Shown: positions 44,350 to 53,134 of the stretch, piece after piece
Layout of the letters: every line of letters starts with the position of its first letter
Position numbering within the stretch: position 1 is the stretch's first letter
Assembly (NCBI RefSeq): GCF_005281615.1
Contig: NZ_SZZM01000001.1
Location: 62,272 to 126,271 of the forward strand
Source of the DNA: Rhodoligotrophos defluvii
Lineage (GTDB): Bacteria; Pseudomonadota; Alphaproteobacteria; Rhizobiales; Im1
DNA length: 64,000 bases
Direction: 5' to 3'
The notes under the pieces: model-generated
Seen by the model: the letters and a program-made list of their open reading frames with translations, nothing else
Databases searched by the model: none
Told to the model about the DNA's origin: nothing
Position numbers and translations under genes: made by a program

Positions 44350-45564
44350 CTAACCGCCAACGAAACTGCCGGCCCGGCCAAGCGCGGGGTAGGTCTCGAA
44401 GAACTCCTTCATCCGCTCGGCTGCCTGCTGCAGCCGGCTCATGTCGGTCGCATAGGACAGCCTGAGGAAGCCGTTGCCCATATGGCCGAAACTGTCGCCG
44501 GCGATGGCGGCCACATGGGCGCGCTCGAGGAGCTTGTCGGTCAGCGCTTCGCTCGGCCAGCCGGTGCCGGTTATATCGGGGAACACATAAAAGGCACCGC
44601 CGGGTGTACGGCAATTGACCCCCGGAATATCGTTGAGCGCCCTGACCAAGGTGTCGCGGCGCTCCTGCAGGGTCCGCCGATAGGCATCCAACGCGTCGCG
44701 GGGCCCGGTAATGGCGGCCAGCCCGCCGGCCTGGGCGGCGACATTGACGCAGGAATAGGTGGTGGAGATCAGCTTGCGCACGTAAGGCACCAGGCGTGCC
44801 GGCCAGATGCCGAAGCCGAGGCGCCAACCGGTCATGGCGAAGGTCTTGCTCCAGCCATCGAGCACGATGGCGCGGTCGCGCAGCTCGGGATAGCCCAAGA
44901 TGCTGACGAACTCGCCGTTGCCGAACACGAGATGCGCGTAGATCTCATCGCTCAGCACCGCGATATGGGGATGGGCCGCCAGCCCGCGGGCCAGCGCGTC
45001 CAGCTGGGCGCGCGCCACCACGCCCCCGGTGGGATTGGCCGGGCTGTTGATGATGATCAGCCGCGTGTTCTCGGTCACGAGGCCCAGCACCTCGTCCGGC
45101 TCGAAGGCGAAGTCGTTCTCCTGACGGATCGGATAGGGAATGGCCCGCGCGCCGGACAAGCGGATCGCCTCGCGATAGGGCGGGAAACCGGGATCCGGGT
45201 ACAGGATCTCGGCCCCTGCCCCGCCGAACAGGGTGGTGGCGAGAAAGAGGGTGACCTTGCCCCCCGGCACGATCACCACCTCGTCGGGGGTGACCGGCGC
45301 GCCCAAACGGGTGGCGACGTCGGCCGCGACGGCTTCGCGCAGGCTGTCGATGCCGACGGGGGGCGTATAGCCATGCGGGCCGTCGCGCAGGGCGCGAATG
45401 GCGGCCTCAATGACATGCTCGGGCGGTGCGAGGTCCGGCTGGCCGATGCCGAGATTGATGACATCGTTGCCTGCGGCCCTGGACTCAAGCACGCGGTCCA
45501 GCACTGCGAACGCACCCTCCTCCACGATACCGGTTGCAAGGACATTGAGCGTGAGTTCGGTCAT
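44350..45564 (-). CDS. PLP-dependent class I/II aminotransferase
   Basis: A 404-residue fold-type I aminotransferase of the aspartate aminotransferase superfamily. Landmarks are NLGIGQPDLAPPEHV at the N-terminus, GYTPPVGIDSLREAVA, IINSPANPTGGV (substrate Asn), SDEIYAHLVF (PLP Asp/Tyr) and the PLP Lys in LDGWSKTFAMTGWRLG. A C-terminal LRLSYATDMSRLQQAAERM contains the carboxylate-binding Arg. The substrate is not certain. It lies 14 bases after the NAD-dependent dehydrogenase and should be co-transcribed with it; the pair could convert a hydroxy acid through a keto acid or semialdehyde to an amino acid. Confidence 0.92.
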   Translation of the reverse strand: MTELTLNVLATGIVEEGAFAVLDRVLESRAAGNDVINLGIGQPDLAPPEHVIEAAIRALRDGPHGYTPPVGIDSLREAVAADVATRLGAPVTPDEVVIVPGGKVTLFLATTLFGGAGAEILYPDPGFPPYREAIRLSGARAIPYPIRQENDFAFEPDEVLGLVTENTRLIIINSPANPTGGVVARAQLDALARGLAAHPHIAVLSDEIYAHLVFGNGEFVSILGYPELRDRAIVLDGWSKTFAMTGWRLGFGIWPARLVPYVRKLISTTYSCVNVAAQAGGLAAITGPRDALDAYRRTLQERRDTLVRALNDIPGVNCRTPGGAFYVFPDITGTGWPSEALTDKLLERAHVAAIAGDSFGHMGNGFLRLSYATDMSRLQQAAERMKEFFETYPALGRAGSFVGG

Positions 45565-45578
45565 CCGGCCCCCAATCT

Positions 45579-46445
45579 TCAGTCGTGCTGATGGAATTCC
45601 TCCGCCAGTAACTGGCTGATGAACCGCTGCGGATCGCCCGAAGCGGCCGCCCTAACATAGACGTCGTTTATTGCTTCTGCGAGAGGCGTTGTGCATTGCA
45701 TCGAACGGATAAGATCGAGCGCGTAGGTGATGTCCTTGCGGGCGTTGGCGACACTGAAGGGATAACCGTCGAAGTCGCCGGTCACCGCCTGATCCATGAT
45801 CCGGCGCAGGGCCAGCGAGTTGCCTGACCCGCAAAGCATGACGTCATAGAGCTTCTTCCAATCGATACCCGCTTCGCGGGCCAGCCGGAACGTCTCCACG
45901 ATGACCGCAACGGTGCCGAGCACCTGATAATTGCTGATCAATTTCGCGGTATTGCCGGAACCGGGCGGACCGAACCACGAGATCTCGCGGCAGAAACAGG
46001 CCAGCAGGGGCTCAGCGCGCGCGAAATCGTGCTCGGTGGCGCCCACCAGCGCGCCAAGCTGGCCGGCTTTCGATTCCTTCGGTCCGCCGGCCAGCGGCGC
46101 GTCGACGAGGGCGATGTGCTTCTCCTTGAGCTGCGCATGCAGCCTGCGGGTCGATTCCGGGTTGGCGGTGGTGGTGTCGATGATCAGCTGGCCTGCGCGC
46201 ATCTCGCGCCCCATGCTTTCGATCACCGCCTCCACCACGGCGGAGTTGGGCAGACACAGGATAATGGCTTCGCTCTCGGCGGCGAGCGCGGCCGCGTCCT
46301 TCCACTCCACGGCGCCGAGGGCGGCCAGCGCCTCGACCGGCTTGCGATTGTGGTGGCCGAGCACATTGAGCTCATGGCCATGCCGCAACAGGTTTTCGGC
46401 CATGCCTTGGCCCATCAATCCCACCCCTGCGAATCCAATCCGCAT
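45579..46445 (-). CDS. NAD(P)-dependent beta-hydroxyacid dehydrogenase (3-hydroxyisobutyrate dehydrogenase family)
   Basis: A 288-residue dehydrogenase with the N-terminal Rossmann motif GFAGVGLMGQGMAENLLRHGH, then LCLPNSAVVEAVIE and the substrate-binding segment VDAPLAGGPKESKAGQLGALVG (family DAPVSGG variant, with Leu in place of Val and Ala for Ser). The catalytic Lys region reads GSGNTAKLISNYQVLGTVAVIVETFRLA. Substrates in the family include 3-hydroxyisobutyrate, tartronate semialdehyde and other beta-hydroxy acids. ATG 46445 begins MRIGFAGVG. It is first gene of a pair with the aminotransferase and divergent from the SDR gene. Confidence 0.92.
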   Translation of the reverse strand: MRIGFAGVGLMGQGMAENLLRHGHELNVLGHHNRKPVEALAALGAVEWKDAAALAAESEAIILCLPNSAVVEAVIESMGREMRAGQLIIDTTTANPESTRRLHAQLKEKHIALVDAPLAGGPKESKAGQLGALVGATEHDFARAEPLLACFCREISWFGPPGSGNTAKLISNYQVLGTVAVIVETFRLAREAGIDWKKLYDVMLCGSGNSLALRRIMDQAVTGDFDGYPFSVANARKDITYALDLIRSMQCTTPLAEAINDVYVRAAASGDPQRFISQLLAEEFHQHD

Positions 46446-46581
46446 CTGATGCGCTCTCCCTGGCTGAACCCTGTTCTATTGAACTGATCTCGCGGGCGGC
46501 TGTCATGCGCCTTCTGCCCAGTCTTGCGCTTTTCCCCAGACGGATTATGCATTTCAGGCGGGAATCGGTCGGGAGAGGAGC

Positions 46582-47325
46582 ATGTCGGGAAGACTTGCGG
46601 GCAAGACGGCGTTCATCACGGCCGCCGGGCATGGCATCGGGCGAGCAGCTGCCTCCGCCATGGCGCGGGAAGGCGCGCGCGTGTTCGCCACCGATATCTC
46701 GAGCGATGCCCTCGCCTCCCTTGCGGCAGAGCACAGCGAGATCGAGACCTTCGTGCTCGACGTGCTGAAGGCCGAGGATGTGGAGCAGGCGCCGGCGCGG
46801 GTTGGCGCGCCCGACATCGTGTTCAATTGCGCCGGCTATGTCCACAACGGCACGATTCTCGAGACGACGGAGGAGCGCTGGGACTTCTCGTTCGATCTCA
46901 ACGTAAAGAGCCAATTCCGTGTTTTGAAAGCCTTTTTGCCGCTGATGCTGGCGAAGGGCGGAGGCTCGGTCATCAACATGGCATCGGTCGCCTCTTCGGT
47001 GAAGGGCGTGCCGAATCGCGCGGTCTACAGCGCCACGAAGGCGGCGGTGATCGGGCTGACCAAGGCGGTGGCAGCGGATTACGTAGCCGAGGGGATCCGC
47101 TGCAACGCGATCTGTCCGGGCACGGTGGACACGCCATCGCTGAACGAGCGGATGCGGGCGTCCGGCGACTACGAGGCCGCGCGCAAGGCCTTCATCGCCC
47201 GTCAGCCCATGGGCCGGCTGGCCACGGCCGACGAGATCGCGCCGTTGATCATCTATCTCGCCAGCGACGAGTCGCGGTTCGTGACAGGACAGATCCACGT
47301 CATCGACGGCGGCTGGGTGATGTGA
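46582..47325 (+). CDS. Short-chain dehydrogenase/reductase, KDF dehydrogenase/DHRS6-like
   Basis: A 247-residue Rossmann-fold oxidoreductase. Cofactor motif TAAGHGIG, NAG motif FNCAGYVHNG, catalytic Ser (MASVASSVKG) and the YxxxK in VYSATKAAVIGLTKAV are intact. The segment RCNAICPGTVDTPSLNERM with RQPMGRLATADEIAPLIIYLASDES is characteristic of the 2-keto-3-deoxy-L-fuconate dehydrogenase / type 2 hydroxybutyrate dehydrogenase branch. An acidic residue after the second strand (FATDIS) favours NAD over NADP. The ATG at 46582 has GAGAGGAG before it. It is divergent from the hydroxyacid dehydrogenase. Confidence 0.9.
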   Translation: MSGRLAGKTAFITAAGHGIGRAAASAMAREGARVFATDISSDALASLAAEHSEIETFVLDVLKAEDVEQAPARVGAPDIVFNCAGYVHNGTILETTEERWDFSFDLNVKSQFRVLKAFLPLMLAKGGGSVINMASVASSVKGVPNRAVYSATKAAVIGLTKAVAADYVAEGIRCNAICPGTVDTPSLNERMRASGDYEAARKAFIARQPMGRLATADEIAPLIIYLASDESRFVTGQIHVIDGGWVM

Positions 47326-47507
47326 CGGCTGGGCCGGCACGTTGCGCAGAGCGCTATCCCGCCACTCGGGAAAGCGCCTCATTCCAGCCGGCCCGCGCCT
47401 GGACTTGGCGGCACCCTAGAACTATTTTAAGCACAGATGTCGTTTCGGCCTCGAGAATCGCGATCTCTTATCGCGATCAAGAGCCGCTTGCCCAAGGACA
47501 GTTGCGC

Positions 47508-48065
47508 ATGTTCATCCAGACGGAAGCCACCCCGAACCCGGCCACCATGAAGTTCCTGCCCGGCCGTGCCGTGCTTGCCGGCGAGCCGCGGAACTTCCGC
47601 AACGAGGACGAGGCGCAGGTCTCGCCCCTGGCGCGCCGGCTGTTCGAGATCGACGGCGTGACCGGCGTGTTCCTGGCGGACGACTATGTCGCCGTGACAA
47701 AGGCCGATGGCGAGTGGCAGCACCTCAAGCCGGCCATTCTCGGCGTGATCATGGAGCATTACCTCTCCGGCCAGCCGGTGCTCGATGAAGGCGCATCAGC
47801 GAAGGTGCAAGGGGAGGAATTCTTCGACGATGCGGACGAGGAGATCGTCGAGACCATCAAGGAGCTGCTCGAGACCCGCGTGCAGCCCGCGGTCGCGCAA
47901 GACGGGGGCAATATCACCTTCCACGGCTATCGGGACGGCGTGGTGTTCCTGAACATGGAGGGCGCCTGCTCCGGCTGCCCGAGCTCCACCGCCACGCTGA
48001 AGCACGGAATCGAGAACCTGCTGCGGCACTTCATTCCGGAAGTGGTCGAGGTGCGGCCGGTCTGA
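47508..48065 (+). CDS. NifU-like Fe-S cluster scaffold/carrier (Nfu1 type)
   Basis: A 185-residue Nfu protein delivering iron-sulfur clusters to target enzymes. The N-terminal Nfu_N (Scaffold) domain begins FIQTEATPNPATMKFLPGR, as in mitochondrial NFU1. The C-terminal NifU-type domain contains LLETRVQPAVAQDGGNITF and the cluster-binding CxxC in GACSGCPSST. Length and two-domain layout match alphaproteobacterial Nfu. The start is ATG at 47508 after a modest ribosome site (AAGGACAG). It converges on fmt with a 13-base gap. Confidence 0.94.
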   Translation: MFIQTEATPNPATMKFLPGRAVLAGEPRNFRNEDEAQVSPLARRLFEIDGVTGVFLADDYVAVTKADGEWQHLKPAILGVIMEHYLSGQPVLDEGASAKVQGEEFFDDADEEIVETIKELLETRVQPAVAQDGGNITFHGYRDGVVFLNMEGACSGCPSSTATLKHGIENLLRHFIPEVVEVRPV

Positions 48066-48078
48066 CGGCCGCACAGCG

Positions 48079-49005
48079 TTAGCCGAGCTCGGTTCCTGCG
48101 GGGATAGGCGTGCCGCGCAGGAATTCTGCCGTTTCCATGGGCGACTTGCCTTCGCGCTGCACCAGCAGCGGCCTTATGGCACCACTGGCGCAGGCGATGG
48201 TCAACGCATCGTCCAGCACCTCGCCCGGCCGCCCCTCCCCGTCCGCCATTTGCACCCGCAGCAGCTTGAGCCGCACCGGCTTGGCCGCCGGATCGAGCAT
48301 GACCCAAGCGCCGGGATGAGGGGAGAGCCCGTGGATGTGCCGCAGCACGCGGCCAGCCGGCTGGTTCAAGTCGACATGTGCTTCCGCCTTGCCGATCTTC
48401 TCCGCGTAGGTCACCCCCTCCGGGCGCTGCGGATTGCAGGCCAGCCCGCCGCGCGACAGGGCGGCGAGCGCGCGCACCATGAGGCTCGCGCCGACCTCTG
48501 CGAGCTGGTCGTGCAGGTCGCCGGCCGTGGTTTCGGCGGTGATCGGCACGGTCTCGGTGAGACAGACGGGCCCGGTGTCGAGCCCCGCCTCCATGCGCAT
48601 GATGGAAATGCCGGTGCGTTCATCGCCGGCCATGATGGCGCGCTGGATGGGGGCGGCGCCCCGCCAGCGCGGCAGAAGCGACGCGTGGATGTTGTAGCAG
48701 CCGAGGGCGGGCGCATCGAGCACGGCACGGGGCAGGATGAGGCCATAGGCCACCACGACCGCCGCCTCGGCGCCCGATGCGGCGAAACGGGCTTGCTCGG
48801 CCGGATCCCTCAAGCTCTCGGGATGACGAACCGCGAGCCCGCTTGCCTCGGCGAAGGCGTGAACGGGGGACTTGCGCAGGCCCATGCCGCGCCCGGCCGG
48901 ACGCGGCGGCTGGGTGTACACGGCGGCGATATCGTGCCCCTGGCCGAGGATCTCGTTCAGAGCCGGCACGGAGAAGGCCGGCGTTCCCATGAAGATCAGG
49001 CGCAT
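48079..49005 (-). CDS. fmt: Methionyl-tRNA formyltransferase
   Basis: A 308-residue enzyme that formylates initiator Met-tRNA using 10-formyltetrahydrofolate. It starts [20 protein letters not shown], has the folate loop around [34 protein letters not shown] (catalytic Asn and His) and D in [10 protein letters not shown]. The C-terminal OB-type domain follows ([20 protein letters not shown]). It lies 38 bases after def, the usual def-fmt order, and probably shares its promoter. No truA follows in this window; nfu converges instead. Confidence 0.96.
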   Translation of the reverse strand: MRLIFMGTPAFSVPALNEILGQGHDIAAVYTQPPRPAGRGMGLRKSPVHAFAEASGLAVRHPESLRDPAEQARFAASGAEAAVVVAYGLILPRAVLDAPALGCYNIHASLLPRWRGAAPIQRAIMAGDERTGISIMRMEAGLDTGPVCLTETVPITAETTAGDLHDQLAEVGASLMVRALAALSRGGLACNPQRPEGVTYAEKIGKAEAHVDLNQPAGRVLRHIHGLSPHPGAWVMLDPAAKPVRLKLLRVQMADGEGRPGEVLDDALTIACASGAIRPLLVQREGKSPMETAEFLRGTPIPAGTELG

Positions 49006-49043
49006 CGGCGGCCCCTCCCCTTCGCCATCGCCAAACGGCGGGG

Positions 49044-49562
49044 CTAACCCACTTCCTTCAGCCGCCTGGCCTTGGCAAAGCGCTTGAGCAGCCGCTCCCG
49101 CTTAAGCCGGGAGAGGTGATCGATGAACAACACGCCGTTGAGGTGATCGAGCTCGTGCTGGACGCAGGTTGCCAGCAGGCCCGAGCAATGCATCTCCTGC
49201 TGTACGCCATGACGGTCGAGGAAGCGGATCTTCACCTCCGCGGGGCGCTGCACCAGGTCCTGATATTCGGGAATGGACAGGCAGCCCTCCTCATACTCGG
49301 TCAGCGCCTCCGACGACCAGGTGATCTCAGGATTGATGAAGGTGAGCGGCTGAGGCGGCTCCTCGCCCTTGGCCACATCGGCGACGAAGATGCGCAGCGG
49401 CATGCCGATCTGGATGGCGGCGAGGCCAACCCCCGGTGCCGCATACATGGTCTCGAACATGTCGTCGACCAATGTCTGGATCTCGTCCGTGACGGCGACG
49501 ACCGGCTTCGAAACCTCCCGCAGGCGCGAGTCCGGCAATTGAATAATGGTATGAATGCTCAT
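49044..49562 (-). CDS. def: Peptide deformylase
   Basis: A 172-residue metalloprotease-like enzyme that removes the formyl group from nascent proteins. All three class I motifs are present: [19 protein letters not shown] (metal Cys) and QHELDHLNG (two metal His and the catalytic Glu). ATG 49562 is preceded by GGAGGTCATTTC, a strong ribosome site. A sigma-70-like promoter lies about 20-50 bases upstream. It is divergent from rmuC and followed by fmt. Confidence 0.97.
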   Translation of the reverse strand: MSIHTIIQLPDSRLREVSKPVVAVTDEIQTLVDDMFETMYAAPGVGLAAIQIGMPLRIFVADVAKGEEPPQPLTFINPEITWSSEALTEYEEGCLSIPEYQDLVQRPAEVKIRFLDRHGVQQEMHCSGLLATCVQHELDHLNGVLFIDHLSRLKRERLLKRFAKARRLKEVG

Positions 49563-49581
49563 GAAATGACCTCCAGGCCGT

Positions 49582-49610
49582 CAGATAGGCGACGGGCGCA
49601 TGCTGGTCAA
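49582..49610 (-). promoter_or_regulatory. Sigma-70-like promoter of def-fmt
   Basis: On the minus strand TTGACC (49605-49610) is followed after 16-17 bases by CTATCT/TATCTG (49582-49588). The predicted transcript starts within about 15 bases of the def ribosome site. It is a plausible housekeeping promoter seen by eye only. Confidence 0.4.
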
Positions 49611-49706
49611 TTGCAACCTGCCGTTTGCCCGGCCAGGTTCAACGGCCAGTCCAAATGTTCACGTTTTGGTCTAGACCTGAGCGCCAGATCTGGTAGGATC
49701 GCGGCC

Positions 49707-50879
49707 ATGCTGGACCTAGATCAACCCCTGCTCCTCATGGCCGGGCTGCGTGTAAGCTATATTCATGCGGCCGCGGCGTTCGGCGTGGCGGCGCTTCTGC
49801 TGCTCGCCGCCTGCCTGTTCCTGGCATGGCGGGCGGCGCGCCGTGGACGGGAGGCCGAGCAGGCTTCTCTCGCGCGGACGCAGCAGGTGGAGCAGCGGCT
49901 GGTGGAGCTTTCGGGCCAGCTGCGCTCGTTCGCCGACATCGTGGCCAGTCGCGAGAGCCATCTGGCGCGGACCCTGGACCAGCGGCTCGATCTGGTGGCG
50001 CGCCGCACCGGCGACGGCCTCGGCCAGATCCACGAGCGGCTCGCGGTCATCGACCGCGCCCAGCGCAACATCACCGAGCTCACCTCGAAGGTGGTGAGCC
50101 TGCAGGAGATCCTGTCGAACAAGCAGGCGCGCGGCGCTTTCGGCCAGGCGCGGATGGAGGCTATCATCAGGGACGGGTTGCCGATGGGGACCTTTGGTTT
50201 TCAGGCGAGCCTGTCCAACGGCACCCGGCCGGACTGCCTGGTCGACCTGCCGGAGACCGGGCGCAAGCTGGTGATCGACGCCAAATTCCCGCTGGAGGCG
50301 TTCTCCGCGCTCAAGGCGGCGCGCAGCGAGGGCGAGAGCCGGATGGCGGCGCAGCGCTTGCGGCAGGACGTGGCCAAGCACATCAAGGACATTGCCGGGA
50401 AATATCTCATTTCCGGCGAGACGCACGACACGGCGGTGATGTTCGTGCCCTCGGAAGCGATCTATGCGGACCTTTACGAGCATTTCGAGGATGTGATCCA
50501 GCAGGCGCATCGCGCCCGGGTGATCATCGCCTCGCCCAATATCCTGATGCTGGTAGTGCAGACGCTGCAAGCCGTATTCAAGGACGTGCGCATGCGCGAG
50601 CAGGCGGGGCTGATCAAGGCGGAGGTGGCGGCGATTCTGGATGATGTCGGCCGGCTGCACGACCGGGTGCTGGATCTCAAGAAGCATTTCGGCCAAGCCA
50701 ATCAGGATATCGAGAAGATCGCCATCTCGGCGGACAAGATCGCCAGGCGCGGGGTGCGGATCGAGCAGATGGAGTTGTCGCCCACCGCAGCCGGGGCTGA
50801 GGCCCCCGCCGGAAGCGCCGCAGTGACCGGGCCCTCGCGCATGGGTGCCGCCGGGGCACGGCTTGCAGCGGGGGAGTAG
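49707..50879 (+). CDS. rmuC: DNA recombination protein RmuC
   Basis: A 390-residue protein that limits recombination at inverted repeats. It has one N-terminal membrane helix (AAAAFGVAALLLLAACLFLAW), a coiled coil (residues about 50-150) and the RmuC nuclease-like domain (GTRPDCLVDLPETGRKLVIDAKFPLEAF; HDTAVMFVPSEAIYADLYE; IIASPNILMLVVQTL). The start is ATG at 49707 with AGGA nine bases before it; the same frame is open far upstream across def but is not RmuC-like. It is divergent from def-fmt, an arrangement common in rhizobia. Confidence 0.93.
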   Translation: MLDLDQPLLLMAGLRVSYIHAAAAFGVAALLLLAACLFLAWRAARRGREAEQASLARTQQVEQRLVELSGQLRSFADIVASRESHLARTLDQRLDLVARRTGDGLGQIHERLAVIDRAQRNITELTSKVVSLQEILSNKQARGAFGQARMEAIIRDGLPMGTFGFQASLSNGTRPDCLVDLPETGRKLVIDAKFPLEAFSALKAARSEGESRMAAQRLRQDVAKHIKDIAGKYLISGETHDTAVMFVPSEAIYADLYEHFEDVIQQAHRARVIIASPNILMLVVQTLQAVFKDVRMREQAGLIKAEVAAILDDVGRLHDRVLDLKKHFGQANQDIEKIAISADKIARRGVRIEQMELSPTAAGAEAPAGSAAVTGPSRMGAAGARLAAGE

Positions 50880-51100
50880 CCTTCCTCGCTAGGCGCTCTG
50901 TTCACGCGAGAACGAGGAGCGCGCGTGTTCTGGCACACGGCTTGCTCGGCGGATCAGCGAGATCGCAGTGCGGCCGCCGTCTTGACCGAGCCGGCAAATC
51001 GGCCCTGGCCAGACGGTTAAGCAAGGACATCGTGCTCTGGCCTCATTATGGTCATGCCTGAATGATTGCTCTGGCAGGCAAGACAAGGAGCTCCTGTGGA

Positions 51101-52489
51101 ATGAGCGTTAGCGATACGGCGAGAGCAGAGCAATGGGCGCGGTGGCTGAAAAGCTTGCGCGTATATCTCGAACCGCGCGTGCTGATCGTGATGTTCCTCG
51201 GCTTCTCGTCCGGGCTGCCGCTGGCTCTGTCCGGCTCGACCCTGGCGATCTGGATGGCCGACCGCGGTGTCGATCTCGGCGCGATCGGCCTGTTCTCGCT
51301 GGTCGGCCTGCCCTACACGATCAAGTTCCTGTGGGCGCCGATCGTGGACGCCTGGAAGGTGCCGGTGCTGTCGCGGCTGCTGGGGCGCCGCCGCGGCTGG
51401 CTGATCCTGTCGCAGCTCTTGCTGATCTGCACGATCCTATTCCTGGGCAGTCTCGATCCCGTGGCATCGCCCTGGTGGGTGGCTTTGGGCGCGGTGTTGC
51501 TGGCTGCGGCCTCCGCCACCCAGGACACGGTGATCGACGCGTTCCGGGTGGAAAGCCTCAGCGTGGACCAGCAGGCCGCCGGCATGGCGGTGTTCGTGCC
51601 CGCCTATCGCGTCGGCATGCTGGTTTCCTCCGCCTTCGTCATCGCCCTTGTCGGCTGGCTCGAGGCCAATGGCATCGCGGCGGGCAGCGTCTGGTTCTAC
51701 GGCTATGCGGCCATGGCCGCTCTCATGGCGGTGGGCATGGGCGCGAGCCTGCTTGCGACCGAACCCCGCGCCTCGGAACAAGCGGAGCAGGCTGCCGAAA
51801 ACGAGGCGCAGGAGGCCGCGGCCGTCGGCAATCCCGTGCTCAAGCTATGGGGCGCCGCAATCGGCGCCTTCACCGATTTCCTGTCCAAGCCCTATGTGGC
51901 GGCCATCCTGCTGTTCGTGCTGCTGTTCAAGTTCTGCGATGCCTTCGCCGGGGTGATGACGGGCCCGTTCGTCATCCGCATCGGGTTCGACAAGACGGCC
52001 TATGCGGCGATCGTAAAGGGGGTCGGGTTTTTCGCCGTGCTGCTGGGCGGCCTTGCCGGCGGCCTCATCGCGCGCACCTATCCCATGGCGGCCTGCCTGT
52101 GGATTGCCGGCATTCTGCAGATGGCCTCGAACCTCGTGTTCTCGTGGCTCGCCTGGATGAGCACCGATCTTACCGCGCTGGCGGTGGCCATCTCGGTCGA
52201 GAATTTCGCCGGTGGCATCGGGACGGTGATCTTCGTGGCCTATCTGTCGAGCCTGTGCACCAGCCCGTTGCACACGGCCACACAATATGCGCTGCTCTCG
52301 GCCTTGTCCGCGGTGGGCCGGACCGTGCTCGCCTCGACGGCCGGCTATGTGGCCGAGGTCACCGGGTGGGTCGTGTTCTTCATTCTCACTTCGGCTGCCG
52401 CGCTCCCCTCGCTTGCTCTGCTGGCCTGGCTGCAAGCCCGCGGCCATTTCAAAGGCATAGACAAGCGCTCGAGTAAGGCCCAGGTTTAG
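51101..52489 (+). CDS. MFS transporter, AmpG-like muropeptide permease
   Basis: A 462-residue, 12-14 helix transporter. The AmpG-like pattern VMFLGFSSGLPLALSGSTLAIWMADRGVDLGAIGLFSLVGLPYTIKFLWAPIVD at the N-terminus is diagnostic, with DTVIDAFRVE and GTVIFVAYLSSLC later. AmpG brings anhydromuropeptides from the periplasm back for peptidoglycan recycling and can influence beta-lactamase induction. ATG 51101 has AAGGAG ten bases upstream. The 221 bases after rmuC hold no gene. Its stop converges on the parA gene. The ligand assignment is by family only. Confidence 0.88.
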   Translation: MSVSDTARAEQWARWLKSLRVYLEPRVLIVMFLGFSSGLPLALSGSTLAIWMADRGVDLGAIGLFSLVGLPYTIKFLWAPIVDAWKVPVLSRLLGRRRGWLILSQLLLICTILFLGSLDPVASPWWVALGAVLLAAASATQDTVIDAFRVESLSVDQQAAGMAVFVPAYRVGMLVSSAFVIALVGWLEANGIAAGSVWFYGYAAMAALMAVGMGASLLATEPRASEQAEQAAENEAQEAAAVGNPVLKLWGAAIGAFTDFLSKPYVAAILLFVLLFKFCDAFAGVMTGPFVIRIGFDKTAYAAIVKGVGFFAVLLGGLAGGLIARTYPMAACLWIAGILQMASNLVFSWLAWMSTDLTALAVAISVENFAGGIGTVIFVAYLSSLCTSPLHTATQYALLSALSAVGRTVLASTAGYVAEVTGWVVFFILTSAAALPSLALLAWLQARGHFKGIDKRSSKAQV

Positions 52490-52498
52490 GGCTGGACC

Positions 52499-53134
52499 TC
52501 AGCTTACCGATTTTTCCAAGGATTCCAGCAGGGGCAGCCAGCTTTCCTGTTCGCTGGCGGCCGACTTGCTCTTGAGATCGAACACGGTCAGCCCCTGCTC
52601 GGCGAGCTTGGGATAAAGGCTCTTGTCGGAGATGCGCGCCACAATGGCGTGGCCGTGGCCCAGCAGCACCCGCTCCAGCCGCTTGGCCTGGGGGCTGGTG
52701 GGGCGGAAGCGGTTGGCCACCAGCAGGATCTGCTTCTTGCCCGACCTGATCTTCTTGAGATCCTCGATCTCATCGAGAAAGCGGATGGTCGCCCGCTCGT
52801 CATAGATGGAGGCCTGCACCGGCACCACGACGGCGTCAGCCTCGCGGATGACCTCGCGAGCGCGGCCGGCTTTGAGGGATGCCGGACAGTCGATGATCAG
52901 CCGCTGGACGGAGCGGCCGACCTTGCCGAAGCCAGCGCCGCGCCAGTCGATCACCTCGATGGGGGCGGCGCTCTCTGGGCGCAGCTCTCCGAACAGACAA
53001 GCGCTCTTCTGCTTGTCGTAATCCGCAAGCGCGGCGATCAGGCCGGATGCGGCAAAGCCCGCGGCCAGATGCGTGGCGACGGTGGTCTTGCCGCAGCCTC
53101 CCTTGGTGTTCATGACCGCAACCGAAAAGGTCAT
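52499..53134 (-). CDS. ParA/MinD-like P-loop ATPase
   Basis: A 211-residue ParA-family ATPase with the deviant Walker A KGGCGKTTVATHLA, an ALADYDKQKSA segment, Walker B-like LIIDCPASL and VVVPVQASIYD. The short length, without an N-terminal HTH, resembles cargo-positioning ParA proteins rather than chromosome ParA, and no parB follows. Its ATG overlaps the stop of the CYTH-CHAD gene (ATGA), so the two are translationally coupled. ParA-type ATPases move cargo over the nucleoid; the coupled CHAD protein suggests that polyphosphate granules could be the cargo (inference). Confidence 0.9.
   Translation of the reverse strand: MTFSVAVMNTKGGCGKTTVATHLAAGFAASGLIAALADYDKQKSACLFGELRPESAAPIEVIDWRGAGFGKVGRSVQRLIIDCPASLKAGRAREVIREADAVVVPVQASIYDERATIRFLDEIEDLKKIRSGKKQILLVANRFRPTSPQAKRLERVLLGHGHAIVARISDKSLYPKLAEQGLTVFDLKSKSAASEQESWLPLLESLEKSVS

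Noticed and set aside
49116-49706. Upstream extension of rmuC in the same frame across def
   Set aside because: It is antisense to a complete peptide deformylase gene. RmuC homology starts at the N-terminal membrane helix after 49707.
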